A stretch of 36,540 nt of DNA from Chloroflexota bacterium (GCA_016781485.1 JADDQH010000025.1:1-36540), one strand, 5' to 3'; shown: positions 24,519 to 31,850, counted from the stretch's first letter. Made by a program: numbers and translations. Notes: generated from the letters alone by a model not told the origin.

Positions 24519-26318
24519 TCAATCTCCTTGGGGGGTGCGGGACGTCAACGGCGAGTCAGAGGGCGAACGGAGGCCCGCGCCTAACCGGGCCGTCAGCTCG
24601 GTGATCAACGAGCGCGGCCCGAGCGCGACTGCATGCTGCCGCGCTCGGCTCGTCCCGACGTACAGCAGCTGCCCGAGGCGGGCGTCGGCCGGGTCGAGCT
24701 CGACGAGCACGACGACCTCGCGCTCGAGGCCCTTGAAGCGGCGGATCGAGTCGAACAGGATCGTGTCCGAGGGCTGCTCGAGCGCCTGGTCGGCCGGCAG
24801 CCCGAGCGACCGGCCCGACTCGTCGTAGCTCCCGTTCCACAGCACCTGGTCGCCGAACACCCGCTGCCGCCAGACGTCGCTCTTCGCGAGTGAGCGACCC
24901 GTCAGCACCGCGATCCACCACGGCGGCACCTGCTCCTCCACGACGAGCCGGTGGAGTACCCTGCGCAGCGCCTCGAGCGTCGGCCGACCGGGCTCCGCCT
25001 CGATGATCTCCGGCTCTCGCCCGGTCTCCCGCAGCGGCGCGATCGGCCCCTCGCCGGTGTAGAAGCGCGCCGCGAAGTCGTGGATCGGCTTCGGGTTGCG
25101 GCAGTTGTCGAGGATCGGGAAGCTCGGCAGCCCTAGGGTCGCCACGACGTCCTCCCGGTAGAGCGACTGCGACGGGTCGTGGAACACGTAGAGGACGTCC
25201 GAGTCGGGATCGACGAGCAGGTAGAACAGCGACTCCAGCCACCCCTTCTCGAAGTCCTGGCCCTCGTCGACGATGATCGCGTGGTACTGGCCGCCGACGA
25301 CCTGGATGGCGGCGTCGAGCGCGCCCGGCAGCGTCCGGTCGAACCACTCCTGGTCCTTCTCCGCCGGCTCGTGGGTGAGCGTGCCCGCCTCGCGCCCGAG
25401 TCGAAGGCACACCTCGTGGAACGTGAGAACGTCGAGCCCGCCGGGGGCGTGGACCTGCGCGAGCTCCTCGGTGAGCATCCGCGCGAGCGGCTGGTTGAAG
25501 CAGACGAGCAGCGTTCGGAAGCCCTCCCGGGCGAGTCGCCTCGCCTTCTCCGCGGCGAGCATCGTCTTGCCGCTGCCCGCCGGCCCGACGATCGCTGCGC
25601 GTCGCATCCCTCGCAGCATGTCGAGCACGCGCATCTGGGCCCGCGTCAGTTCCACGACCTCGCGCTCGCCCTCCTCGATCTGGCGCCGGAGGAGGGGTCG
25701 GAGCTCGACCGTGGGCGCGAGGAGCTCGTCGATGAGCTCGAGGTGCCGTGGCGCGAGGGGCGAGCCGCGTCGGCCGTCGCCGACCCAGTGGTCGTAGGCG
25801 CGCTGGACCGCGCGGCGGGTCGAGTCGGGGGAGGAAAGGGCGGTCGCGTCGAGGATGAGCTCGAGCGGTGCGTCCGGCCCGAGCCCGAAGGCGCGGTTCG
25901 TGAGCGTCGCGAGGTCGACGTCGGGGAAGGCGACGGCGTGGCCAGCGCGCCGTGGGGCGCCGGGCCAGTCGGGGAGGGAGGCGATCTTCCGCGCGAGCGC
26001 GTGCTTGCTCGTCTCCGCCTGCTGGAACGGAGGCGGCTCGAGTCGGTGCTCGTTGCTGAACCAGCGCCCCTGGCCGTCCCGCCGGATCCGCCCACCCTTC
26101 GTCTCGACGACGAGGAGGCCGTGCTCGGGATGGACGAGCAGGAGGTCGGTCTCGCCGTCACGCGCCGGCGCGTTCGCGTCGGCCTTCGAGATCCAGCGGA
26201 CGTTGGGGTAGACGCGGTAGTCGGCCGGGAGTGCCGCTCGCAGCGCCGTGAGGACGCGCTCCTCGGCTGTGGGGCGTGCTGCCGTCCCGCTTGCGACCGC
26301 CGTCCCCACGACTCCCAC
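24519..26318 (-). CDS. NERD-domain UvrD-like helicase
   Basis: 599 residues from a GTG with a GGAGG box 4 bases upstream. I chose this start because the duplicated copy at 30923 keeps the same box and GTG but not the frame of the upstream ATG. The first part is a NERD nuclease-related domain (ARDGETDLLLVHPEHGLLVVETKGG). The motor follows: Walker A GPAGSGKT, Walker B IIVDEGQDF, YRE...NCRNPKPI, motif V IRRFKGLEREVVVLVEL and motif VI LYVGTSRARQ. It probably unwinds DNA, and NERD may cut it. It is the first gene of a pair with the AAA ATPase, a layout like GajA/GajB of Gabija with the order and nuclease placement changed. Confidence 0.88.
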   Translation of the reverse strand: MGVVGTAVASGTAARPTAEERVLTALRAALPADYRVYPNVRWISKADANAPARDGETDLLLVHPEHGLLVVETKGGRIRRDGQGRWFSNEHRLEPPPFQQAETSKHALARKIASLPDWPGAPRRAGHAVAFPDVDLATLTNRAFGLGPDAPLELILDATALSSPDSTRRAVQRAYDHWVGDGRRGSPLAPRHLELIDELLAPTVELRPLLRRQIEEGEREVVELTRAQMRVLDMLRGMRRAAIVGPAGSGKTMLAAEKARRLAREGFRTLLVCFNQPLARMLTEELAQVHAPGGLDVLTFHEVCLRLGREAGTLTHEPAEKDQEWFDRTLPGALDAAIQVVGGQYHAIIVDEGQDFEKGWLESLFYLLVDPDSDVLYVFHDPSQSLYREDVVATLGLPSFPILDNCRNPKPIHDFAARFYTGEGPIAPLRETGREPEIIEAEPGRPTLEALRRVLHRLVVEEQVPPWWIAVLTGRSLAKSDVWRQRVFGDQVLWNGSYDESGRSLGLPADQALEQPSDTILFDSIRRFKGLEREVVVLVELDPADARLGQLLYVGTSRARQHAVALGPRSLITELTARLGAGLRSPSDSPLTSRTPQGD

Positions 26319-26395
26319 GCCCCCTCCCTCGTCCATCATCAGCGACTGGCTGCCCATCGTATCGACGCGCACAAGCGGCGAGCGTGGCGGACTGG

Positions 26396-27736
26396 TTACG
26401 CGACGCGATCAACGACCCTCTCAGCAAGGGATGGCGTCGGCTTGAAGTGCATCGCGCGGCCGACGCGCCGTGGGGCGAGGAAGCCCTTCTCGACCAGCTC
26501 GAGGATGTCCCGTCGTGCCGACTGACGAACGACGCGATGGCTCCGAGCGTGGGACTCGTACGTGAAATCCGCGTCGGGATGACGGAGCGCATATCCGAGC
26601 AACGCGACTTGGCGATGGTTGAGGTCCGACCGCGACAGGAGTTCCTCTGTCTGCCGTAGCTCGGCCATCTTGCTCCGGAGATGGGCGTGCAGCTCGTCGA
26701 TCGCTCGAACGATCACTCCGAGCTGGTACAGGATGAAGTACGTCGCGTCGAGGTCGTCCGTCTCGGTGAGTAGGAACGTTCGACGGTACTTCGCCCTTGC
26801 GGCATGGAGCAGCCGCGAGATCGAGATGTACTCGGTGAGCCAGTATCCATGGGAAGCCATGACCCAGTAGAACAACGCGCGCGCCGTGCGCCCGTTGCCA
26901 TCCTCGAAGGGGTGGTCGTACGCGAGCCACAGGTGGACCACGACAGCCCGGATGACCGGATGCACGAACTGTCCTGACGAGACGCCGTTCGCGAAGCCGC
27001 ACAGCCGGTCCAGTCGTTCCGGGAGTTGCTCGGCAGGGGGAGGTACGTGAAGGACGGTGTTGTCAGCGGGATCGATGACCGCGACGCGTTCTTCGCCGGG
27101 CTGCTGGAGGCGCCCCGCTGCCCGGGGGTCTTCGAGCGTCCCCTCGGTCAGGATGCGATGGAGCTCCAGGACTCGGTCTGGCGTCAGTGGTGCGCTCTTC
27201 ATGTCCGCGATGCGCATCACCGCGCGGTAGTTGTTCAGGATCATCTGCTCGCTGGTATCGCGCGGCCTGCGGCCCGTCCTGAGCATCTCCTTGGCGACCT
27301 TCCGCGTCGTGCTCGCTCCTTCGATCTGACTTGACGCGATGGCCTCTTCCATCAGCGAGTCGACGAGGTACCTCCGACGCGTCCCGGCGTCCGTCACGGT
27401 TTCGCTGAGCACGATCTCGCCGCTCGCGCGCTGGTCGATGACGTGAAGCAGCTGGAGCACCTCGTCGGGCAGGCTGTATCGGAAGGGCCTGCCATCGGCA
27501 GCGATGAGGGGGAGTCGCCGCAGCTGGCCCTGGCGCGCCCACTTCACAGCCAACCACCACTCCTGCAGCGAGAGGTCGTCCGGCGGTGTTCGGTGACGGA
27601 GGTCGTCCCAGTGCAGATAGGGGGCTGATGCGGCGGACTCGACCGCTCGAAGGACCTGTGGCAGACGCGACGGGTCAGCCGACGTCAGTCGGTCGAGGAG
27701 ATCGCTCGGATCGGGGGGAGACTGGGGAAGCTGCAT
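26396..27736 (-). CDS. Second Fic family AMPylase-type protein
   Basis: 446 residues. A Fic_N-like N-terminal half carries SSQIEGAS (135-142), the inhibitory motif. The Fic motif HPFEDGNGRTAR (275-286) is complete, and the tail (about 375-446) is a winged helix (LNHRQVALLGYALRHPDADFTYESHARSHRVVRQSARRDI, broken by turns). It differs clearly from the Fic at 19577, so it is not a recent duplicate. It is read in the same direction as the helicase/AAA pair, after a gap of 77 bases. Repeated TGCTAA/TTAGCA sites lie directly upstream, and the winged helix could bind them for autoregulation (inference). Confidence 0.9.
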   Translation of the reverse strand: MQLPQSPPDPSDLLDRLTSADPSRLPQVLRAVESAASAPYLHWDDLRHRTPPDDLSLQEWWLAVKWARQGQLRRLPLIAADGRPFRYSLPDEVLQLLHVIDQRASGEIVLSETVTDAGTRRRYLVDSLMEEAIASSQIEGASTTRKVAKEMLRTGRRPRDTSEQMILNNYRAVMRIADMKSAPLTPDRVLELHRILTEGTLEDPRAAGRLQQPGEERVAVIDPADNTVLHVPPPAEQLPERLDRLCGFANGVSSGQFVHPVIRAVVVHLWLAYDHPFEDGNGRTARALFYWVMASHGYWLTEYISISRLLHAARAKYRRTFLLTETDDLDATYFILYQLGVIVRAIDELHAHLRSKMAELRQTEELLSRSDLNHRQVALLGYALRHPDADFTYESHARSHRVVRQSARRDILELVEKGFLAPRRVGRAMHFKPTPSLAERVVDRVA

Positions 27737-27753
27737 CTGCGGTCGCGGTGATC

Positions 27754-27827
27754 TGCTAACGATGTGCTAATCGTTGGCATCTTAGCACTTCTGAGGCTGT
27801 TGCTGCTAATAGTGCATCGGTTAGCAC
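27754..27827. promoter_or_regulatory. Cluster of TGCTAA/TTAGCA operator-like half-sites upstream of the second Fic gene
   Basis: TGCTAA occurs at 27754, 27765 and 27804; its complement TTAGCA at 27782 and 27821. Two of these pairs form inverted repeats with exactly the same 11-base spacer (27765-27787 and 27804-27826). The first two direct copies are 11 bases apart. TTAGCACTTC is repeated in full at 27782 and 27821. The block is AT-rich compared with its surroundings and starts 17 bases before the Fic ATG (minus strand), the place of its promoter. Confidence 0.65.
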
Positions 27828-27854
27828 TTCGTGTGCCTATTCCGTCCCCCCGTC

Positions 27855-28001
27855 TCACGTGCCGTCAGCGGCCGCGAGGTCCGCTGCCCCACGATCGTCG
27901 CGACCGCGGGCGAGCCGCTCGACGAGTCCCAGGGCCTGCTGATGGAATGCGCTCGCGGTGTCCGACGCGTACAGGACGACGTTCGCGGCGACCGCTGGCT
28001 C
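27855..28001 (-). pseudogene. Decayed VapC (PIN-domain) toxin, N-terminal remnant
   Basis: Reading the minus strand one frame away from the VapB stop gives AVAANVVLYASDTASAFHQQALGLVERLARG, the N-terminus of a VapC. Relatives read VDxNVLLYA.D..S..H..A...LE.L..G. There is no start codon, the first catalytic Asp of the VDxN box is Ala, and the frame ends at 27855 after 48 codons, long before the other acidic residues. It is thus a dead toxin next to its antitoxin. (The quoted stretch reads across conserved hydrophobic and His-Ala positions.). Confidence 0.7.
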
Positions 28002-28230
28002 ACGCCTCGTCGAGCGCTCTTCCGACCGCCTCCTTGTCGTCGAGATCGACGCGCGCGCCCATCCCGTGCGCCTCCCACCGGAGCGGCGGTGCCGACTCCT
28101 CCGGCTCGCGCCTCAGCGCGGATGCGAGCAGCTCGGAGACAAGACGGCCGAGGGTCTTACCCTCTCGCCGCTGGCGGTCCTTGAGCTGGCGCAGCACCGT
28201 CGGGTCGATATCGAAGGTCGTTCGCGGCAT
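28000..28230 (-). CDS. VapB-type ribbon-helix-helix antitoxin, toxin partner dead
   Basis: 76 residues from MPRTTFDIDP; a longer frame to 28266 includes the promoter region and is not used. The N-terminus is a ribbon-helix-helix pattern (TTFDIDPTVLRQLKDRQRREG, then TLGRLVSELLASAL). The C-terminal tail (GMGARVDLDDKEAVGRALDEA) is the toxin-binding part of a VapB subgroup found in high-GC bacteria. The downstream vapC is a remnant, so the antitoxin is an orphan. It may still repress or cross-talk with other VapC toxins. Confidence 0.75.
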   Translation of the reverse strand: MPRTTFDIDPTVLRQLKDRQRREGKTLGRLVSELLASALRREPEESAPPLRWEAHGMGARVDLDDKEAVGRALDEA

Positions 28231-28237
28231 GCCGAGT

Positions 28238-28264
28238 GATGCTAAGGCGCTTCGCATCCGATGC
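28238..28264. promoter_or_regulatory. GATGC/GCATC palindromes upstream of the VapB gene
   Basis: GATGC (28238-28242), GCATC (28254-28258) and GATGC (28260-28264) form overlapping inverted repeats; the last two make the perfect palindrome GCATC-C-GATGC. They start 8 bases before the antitoxin ATG, the usual place for a toxin-antitoxin autoregulatory operator. Confidence 0.45.
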
Positions 28265-28305
28265 AAAGAACTCGGACCGAGCAGCGGACGCTGCCGCCAC
28301 GGCTC

Positions 28306-28896
28306 TTACCAGTGCTCCCAGCGGAGGAATTCGTCGAGCGGTCGCCAGCCGCGGCGCAGTGACGGCGAGCGCTTGTCGGGGAGGGGATGCCCGACGGGGA
28401 TGACGCCCACGGGGGCGAAGTCGGCAGGGATGCCGAGCGCCTCGCGCAGGGCGTTCGGGTCGGGCGCGCCGGCGAAGCCCGCGGCCAGCCCTTCGTCCAC
28501 GGCGGCGAGCAGGATCAGCATCACGGTGCAGCCGACGTCCATCCACCAGTAGGGGATGGGCCACTCGATCTCGGTCGCGTCGTCCTGGAGCTTGTCAGGC
28601 TCGCGGTAGCGGTCGTGATAGATGCGCTCGCTGACGCACGGGACGAACAGCGCGGAGCAGCGGCTGATCCAGGGATCGAAGCCGTCCTTCATGTATTCGC
28701 CTTCGTGGCAGATCTCCGCCACGCGGGCGCGTACCTCCGGCTCCGTCACGACGACGAGCCGCTGCCCCTGGCTGAACCCTGCGCTCGGGGCCCGCTGCGC
28801 GACCGCCGCGATCCGCTCCAGCACCGCGCGGTCCACCGGCTCGTCCGAGAAGTGGCGGACCATCCGTCGCCGTGCGACGATGTCCCTGAACTCCAT
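28306..28896 (-). CDS. Nitroreductase family protein
   Basis: 196 residues, typical of the flavin-binding nitroreductase fold. The N-terminal FRDIVARRRMVRHFSDEPV and APSAGFSQGQRLVVV correspond to the FMN phosphate-binding and Ala-Pro-Ser segments. The C-terminal GIPADFAPVGVIPVGHP is also standard. Such enzymes use NAD(P)H and FMN to reduce nitro compounds, quinones or other acceptors in the cytoplasm; the substrate cannot be predicted. It stands alone between toxin-antitoxin remnants and probably cut one of them on arrival. Confidence 0.85.
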   Translation of the reverse strand: MEFRDIVARRRMVRHFSDEPVDRAVLERIAAVAQRAPSAGFSQGQRLVVVTEPEVRARVAEICHEGEYMKDGFDPWISRCSALFVPCVSERIYHDRYREPDKLQDDATEIEWPIPYWWMDVGCTVMLILLAAVDEGLAAGFAGAPDPNALREALGIPADFAPVGVIPVGHPLPDKRSPSLRRGWRPLDEFLRWEHW

Positions 28897-28947
28897 CGCC
28901 TAACCCTACGGGGGCGGGGTCACGACAAGATGCTCATGACCGCTGCC

Positions 28948-29031
28948 TCACCCTTCGTCCAGCGCCCTCCGCACCGCCTGCTTGTCCTCGAGATCGACCC
29001 GGGCGCCCATCGAACGCGCTTCCACATCTGA
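28948..29031 (-). pseudogene. C-terminal fragment of a second VapB antitoxin
   Basis: The minus strand reads VEARSMGARVDLEDKQ followed by AVRRALDEG and a stop. This matches the tail of the VapB at 28000-28230 (MGARVDLDDKEAVGRALDEA) nearly residue for residue. The rest of the antitoxin is missing, and the bases after the stop resemble the vapB-vapC junction of the first copy before they end near the nitroreductase start. It is a remnant of a related vapBC module. Confidence 0.65.
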
Positions 29032-29074
29032 GGTAAACAGCGCCGTCTGGCTCGACCGCTTCAAGGTTGATCGC

Positions 29075-29318
29075 ATGAGGCGCGCGAAGCCGTTCCGGGT
29101 GATGCTCGACCCGCGCCAGCACCGACGCCTTCAGGCGCTCGCGGAACAGCGGGGGCCAGTCGATGGCGTCGCTCGTGCGCGAGAGCGTCGCGACCTACCT
29201 TGCCGACGCTTTCCGCGAGGACGACCCGGTCGCGGGCATCGTCGGGCTCTTCGAGGACCGCGGGCCGCGGCCGGACGGCGATGTCGGCGAGGAGCACGAC
29301 GCGTATCTGACTGCGTAG
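29075..29318 (+). pseudogene. Frameshifted ribbon-helix-helix antitoxin
   Basis: From ATG 29075 the frame reads MRRAKPFRVMLDPRQHRRLQ and on to ALAEQRG. A shift of one base near the G-run at 29151-29155 then gives QSMASLVRESVATYLADAF and a natural acidic tail with stop at 29316. Together this is a complete RHH antitoxin of about 80 residues. One extra base (G or C in GGGGGCC) breaks it. A sequencing error in the homopolymer is an alternative. No toxin gene follows. Confidence 0.7.
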
Positions 29319-29357
29319 CCGCGGGCGCGGCGGGCGATGGGCGGCGGGGGCTCGCCT

Positions 29358-30665
29358 TCACCGCTCGTCACCGACCGGCTCGACGCGCAGCACTCGGTCG
29401 ATCGCCTCGCCGTACTCGCTGTTGCTCGTCGTCAGGTAGAGGGCCCCGCGGTGGCCGAGCGTGACGGTCCGCAGCCGGCCGAACCGGCCGTCGAACAGCA
29501 CCTCCTTCTCCTCGAGCTTCCGGCCGTCGCCGGCGATCCTGAAGCGGCGGAGGTCCTCCTCCTTCAGCGTCGCGACGAACAGATCTCCCTCCCACGCGCC
29601 CCACGCTTCACCGAGCGCGAGCGCCGCTCCCGAAACAGCGAGGGTCGTATCACCGGATGCCCAGACAGGATCCGCCGCGCCGCCGGGGCCGTCGCCCCCG
29701 GAGACGCGCGGCCAGCCGTAGTCGAGGCCCGGTTCGATGAGGTTGATCTCGTCGTTCTCGTCCGGGCCGTGCTCGACCACGAACGGATCCCTTCGGCCGG
29801 GCACGAACTCGAGACCCTGCGGATTCCGGTGGCCCATCGAATAGGCGGCGGTCCGCTGCGTCGCGCCGGGCAGGGTCGGGTTGTCCGGGGCGGGGGCGCC
29901 GTCCGAGTCGACACGCAGGACCTTCCCCATCAGCGAATCGGGATCCGCTGAGGCGCTCGCGTCGTGACCCTGACCGGTGGCGATCCACAGGAAGCCGTCG
30001 GGGCCGAAGCGCATCCGGCAGCCGCTCTCGGTCGGAGTCCCGACGCCGCCCTCAAGGATCGTCGTGTCCAGGTCGATCCGGTCGCTCTCCTCGCGATCGC
30101 CGACCCGGAAGCGGAGCACGGCGAGTCGCGGCAGGTCGTCGTCCGAGCGGCGCGTCATGCAGACGTACAGATGGCCGGTCCTCGCGAAGTCGGGGTGCAG
30201 CACGAGGCCCATCGGGCCGGCCTCGAACCCCTTCGAGTCGGGGAGCGTGCTCGAGCCGACCAGGGGTGCGTTCGGGTCCGCGGAAGCGAAGACGAGGATC
30301 CGGTCGGTGTCCCGCTCGGTGACGAACATCCGGCCGTCGGGCGCGAACGCCACGTCCCAAGGGACGGCGAGCCCTCGCTGCAGGACGGTCACGCGCAGAT
30401 CCGGTTCGGCGGGAGCCGGGGCGCTCCTGGCCGGAGCCGATGGCGTCGCCGTTCCTCTCGCCGTCCCCGTCGGCGTCCGGCTCACCGTCGGCGTCGGGCT
30501 CGCCCTCGACGCCGGGGCCCCGGTCAGTCCTACCGACGCACCGACCCCTCGAGAGGCATCTGCGGCCCGCGGCGCAGACGCTGACCGTTCTGCGCGGCAC
30601 GCGGACATCACAGCGACGGCGCAGGCGAGCGCGGCGACGCTCCGAAGTCCGGGTCGGACTGCCAC
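29358..30665 (-). CDS. Soluble glucose/sorbosone dehydrogenase-like lipoprotein (PQQ beta-propeller)
   Basis: 435 residues. The N-terminus has a hydrophobic signal ending in VMSAC (Cys23), a likely lipobox, followed by about 65 Pro/Ser/Thr/Ala-rich residues as a linker. The propeller begins at VTVLQRGLAVPWDVAFAPDG and includes GHRNPQGLEF and EHGPDENDEINLIEPGLDYGWP, the family signature. The position where relatives carry a catalytic His before a Gly-rich turn and FGPDG reads TESGCRMRFGPDG here, with no His nearby. It may therefore not oxidise sugars by the usual mechanism. It would act outside the membrane. The start lies 6 bases after the NERD fragment stop. Confidence 0.82.
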   Translation of the reverse strand: MAVRPGLRSVAALACAVAVMSACRAERSASAPRAADASRGVGASVGLTGAPASRASPTPTVSRTPTGTARGTATPSAPARSAPAPAEPDLRVTVLQRGLAVPWDVAFAPDGRMFVTERDTDRILVFASADPNAPLVGSSTLPDSKGFEAGPMGLVLHPDFARTGHLYVCMTRRSDDDLPRLAVLRFRVGDREESDRIDLDTTILEGGVGTPTESGCRMRFGPDGFLWIATGQGHDASASADPDSLMGKVLRVDSDGAPAPDNPTLPGATQRTAAYSMGHRNPQGLEFVPGRRDPFVVEHGPDENDEINLIEPGLDYGWPRVSGGDGPGGAADPVWASGDTTLAVSGAALALGEAWGAWEGDLFVATLKEEDLRRFRIAGDGRKLEEKEVLFDGRFGRLRTVTLGHRGALYLTTSNSEYGEAIDRVLRVEPVGDER

Positions 30666-30671
30666 CCTCGG

Positions 30672-30923
30672 CTACACCAGCTCCCGCCGGATCAGCTCGC
30701 CCTTCGTGTCGACGACGAGGAGACCGTGCTCGGGATGGACGATCAGCAGGTCGGTCTCGCCGTCGCGCGCGGGCGCGCTCGCGTCGGCCTTGGAGATCCA
30801 GCGGACGTTCGGGTAGAGACGGTAGTCGGAGGGGAGGGCGGCCCGCAGCGCCGTGAGGACCGTCTCCTCCGCGGTCGGCCGGCCTTCCGTCCGTCTGGCG
30901 ACCTCGGTCGCTTCGACTCCCAC
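30672..30923 (-). pseudogene. Truncated duplicate of the NERD-helicase N-terminus
   Basis: 83 residues from a GTG with the same GGAGGGGGC lead as the full helicase. RPTAEETVLTALRAALPSDY and the following VYPNVRWISKADA- and ARDGETDLL-type stretches match the helicase NERD domain almost throughout. Similarity ends after the strand with the TKG motif, and the frame stops at 30672. Nucleotide similarity also covers about 45 bases upstream. No helicase part follows. It could be expressed as an isolated half NERD domain, but decay is more likely. Confidence 0.7.
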
Positions 30924-31039
30924 GCCCCCTCCTCGCGTTTACGCGACTGGCCGCCCATCCTATCCAAGCTTGCAACAGGCCCGAGGATGCGGCACAGCCT
31001 TCTCGTGGTGGTCGGCCAGCGTGCGGCGCCGGCGGCGGC

Positions 31040-31441
31040 TCATCGAAGCACCTCGACGCGGACCGCGACATCGGGCCAGGCCGAGTCGGTCGTCACGAGC
31101 CGGTCGGCTCCGAGCTCGATGGCGACCGCGATGACGAGCGCGTCCGGTAGGCGGAGCGAACGGTGGCGCCCGCGGAGCTCGGCCGCGTGGGCGGCGGCGC
31201 GGCGGTCGATCGGGGCGATCGAGATGGGGACGGCGTCGAGGAAGCGATCGACGACGTCCGCGGCCTCGCCACCGGCCCGGCGCGGCCCGACGAGGACCTC
31301 CGCGTACGCGGACGCCGGCAGAACGAGGCGATCGCCGCGGTCCCGCGCCGCTGCAAGCGCCTCCTTCGCGCGAGGATGGTGAGCGTCGTGTCCCGCCAGC
31401 ACGCCGATGACCACGCCCGCGTCGACGACCGTCAGCGCCAC
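31040..31441 (-). CDS. vapC: PIN-domain (VapC-like) ribonuclease toxin
   Basis: 133 residues, normal for VapC. All four acidic residues of the PIN active site are present: Asp7 (VVDAG), Glu48 (AYAEVL), Asp100 (LRLPDALVIA) and Asp119 (TTDSAW). The start overlaps the end of the upstream AbrB-type antitoxin gene by 10 bases, as is usual for such modules. VapC toxins cut tRNA or rRNA when released. This is the only vapC in the window that looks intact. Confidence 0.88.
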   Translation of the reverse strand: MALTVVDAGVVIGVLAGHDAHHPRAKEALAAARDRGDRLVLPASAYAEVLVGPRRAGGEAADVVDRFLDAVPISIAPIDRRAAAHAAELRGRHRSLRLPDALVIAVAIELGADRLVTTDSAWPDVAVRVEVLR

Positions 31442-31674
31442 TCGCCGCGCAGCTCGTCGAGGTACCCGGGCGGGTAGCTGTCGCTCAGCATCCCTGCGTA
31501 TTCCTCGATCGGGTCACGCTCGCGCTCGAGGACGATCTCCCCGGTCCGGCGCGCGGTCACGCGCAGCCGGTCTCCTGGACGTAACCCGGCCTCGGTGAGC
31601 GCGCCCGCAGGGATCGTGACCTGATTCTTCGGGCTCACGCGCGTGTACCCGCGCTGGCGCTTTACTTGTTTCAT
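31432..31674 (-). CDS. vapB: AbrB/MazE-type antitoxin
   Basis: 80 residues. YTRVSPKNQVTIPAGALTEAGLRPGDRLRVTA is a swapped-hairpin AbrB DNA-binding fold, and the C-terminal part (EYAGMLSDSYPPGYLDELRGEWR) is the toxin-wrapping tail. It overlaps and precedes the PIN toxin. It should neutralise the toxin and repress the pair's promoter. It belongs to a different antitoxin class from the VapB at 28000, so the two modules are unrelated. Confidence 0.85.
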   Translation of the reverse strand: MKQVKRQRGYTRVSPKNQVTIPAGALTEAGLRPGDRLRVTARRTGEIVLERERDPIEEYAGMLSDSYPPGYLDELRGEWR

Positions 31675-31718
31675 CGCGAGTCAAGGATAGCGTTCGGGGG
31701 GCTGCTGTCAACCGGGCG

Positions 31719-31847
31719 GTGCGCGCGCGACGTCGCCTCTCGCTGGTGGACGCGTCGTCCTTCGTCCTCATGCGACCGAACGACATCGACACGGCGTTCG
31801 CGATCGACGCCGACTTCGCGGCGGAGGGGTTCTCCACGCTGCCCTGA
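31719..31847 (+). pseudogene. C-terminal fragment of a VapC toxin
   Basis: Reading from 31719 gives RRRLSLVDASSFVLMRPNDI, then DTAFAIDADFAAEGFSTLP and a stop. This is the end of a PIN domain: LSLVDxxSF with the third acidic residue and AFxxDxDF with the fourth. The first two-thirds, including the first Asp and Glu, are absent; upstream is the promoter area of the divergent AbrB/PIN pair. It cannot be active as a nuclease. Confidence 0.65.
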
Positions 31848-31850
31848 CGC

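Noticed and set aside
23252-26318. True Gabija (GajAB) system
   Set aside because: The ATPase lacks the TOPRIM domain that defines GajA and the helicase has an extra NERD domain, so only a resemblance is claimed.
25179-26525. Long plus-strand open frame of 448 codons opposite the helicase gene
   Set aside because: It is antisense to a gene with all helicase motifs, rich in Arg/Glu/Val as expected of a complementary frame in high-GC DNA, and has no known motif.
27754-27827. CRISPR-like array
   Set aside because: Repeats are 6-10 bases with irregular order and both orientations; there are no spacers of uniform length and no cas genes.
27764-28552. Plus-strand open frame with a hydrophobic start (MLIVGILALLRLLLLIV)
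   Set aside because: The hydrophobic start is produced by the operator repeats, and the rest is Ser/Arg/Pro-rich and antisense to VapB and the nitroreductase.
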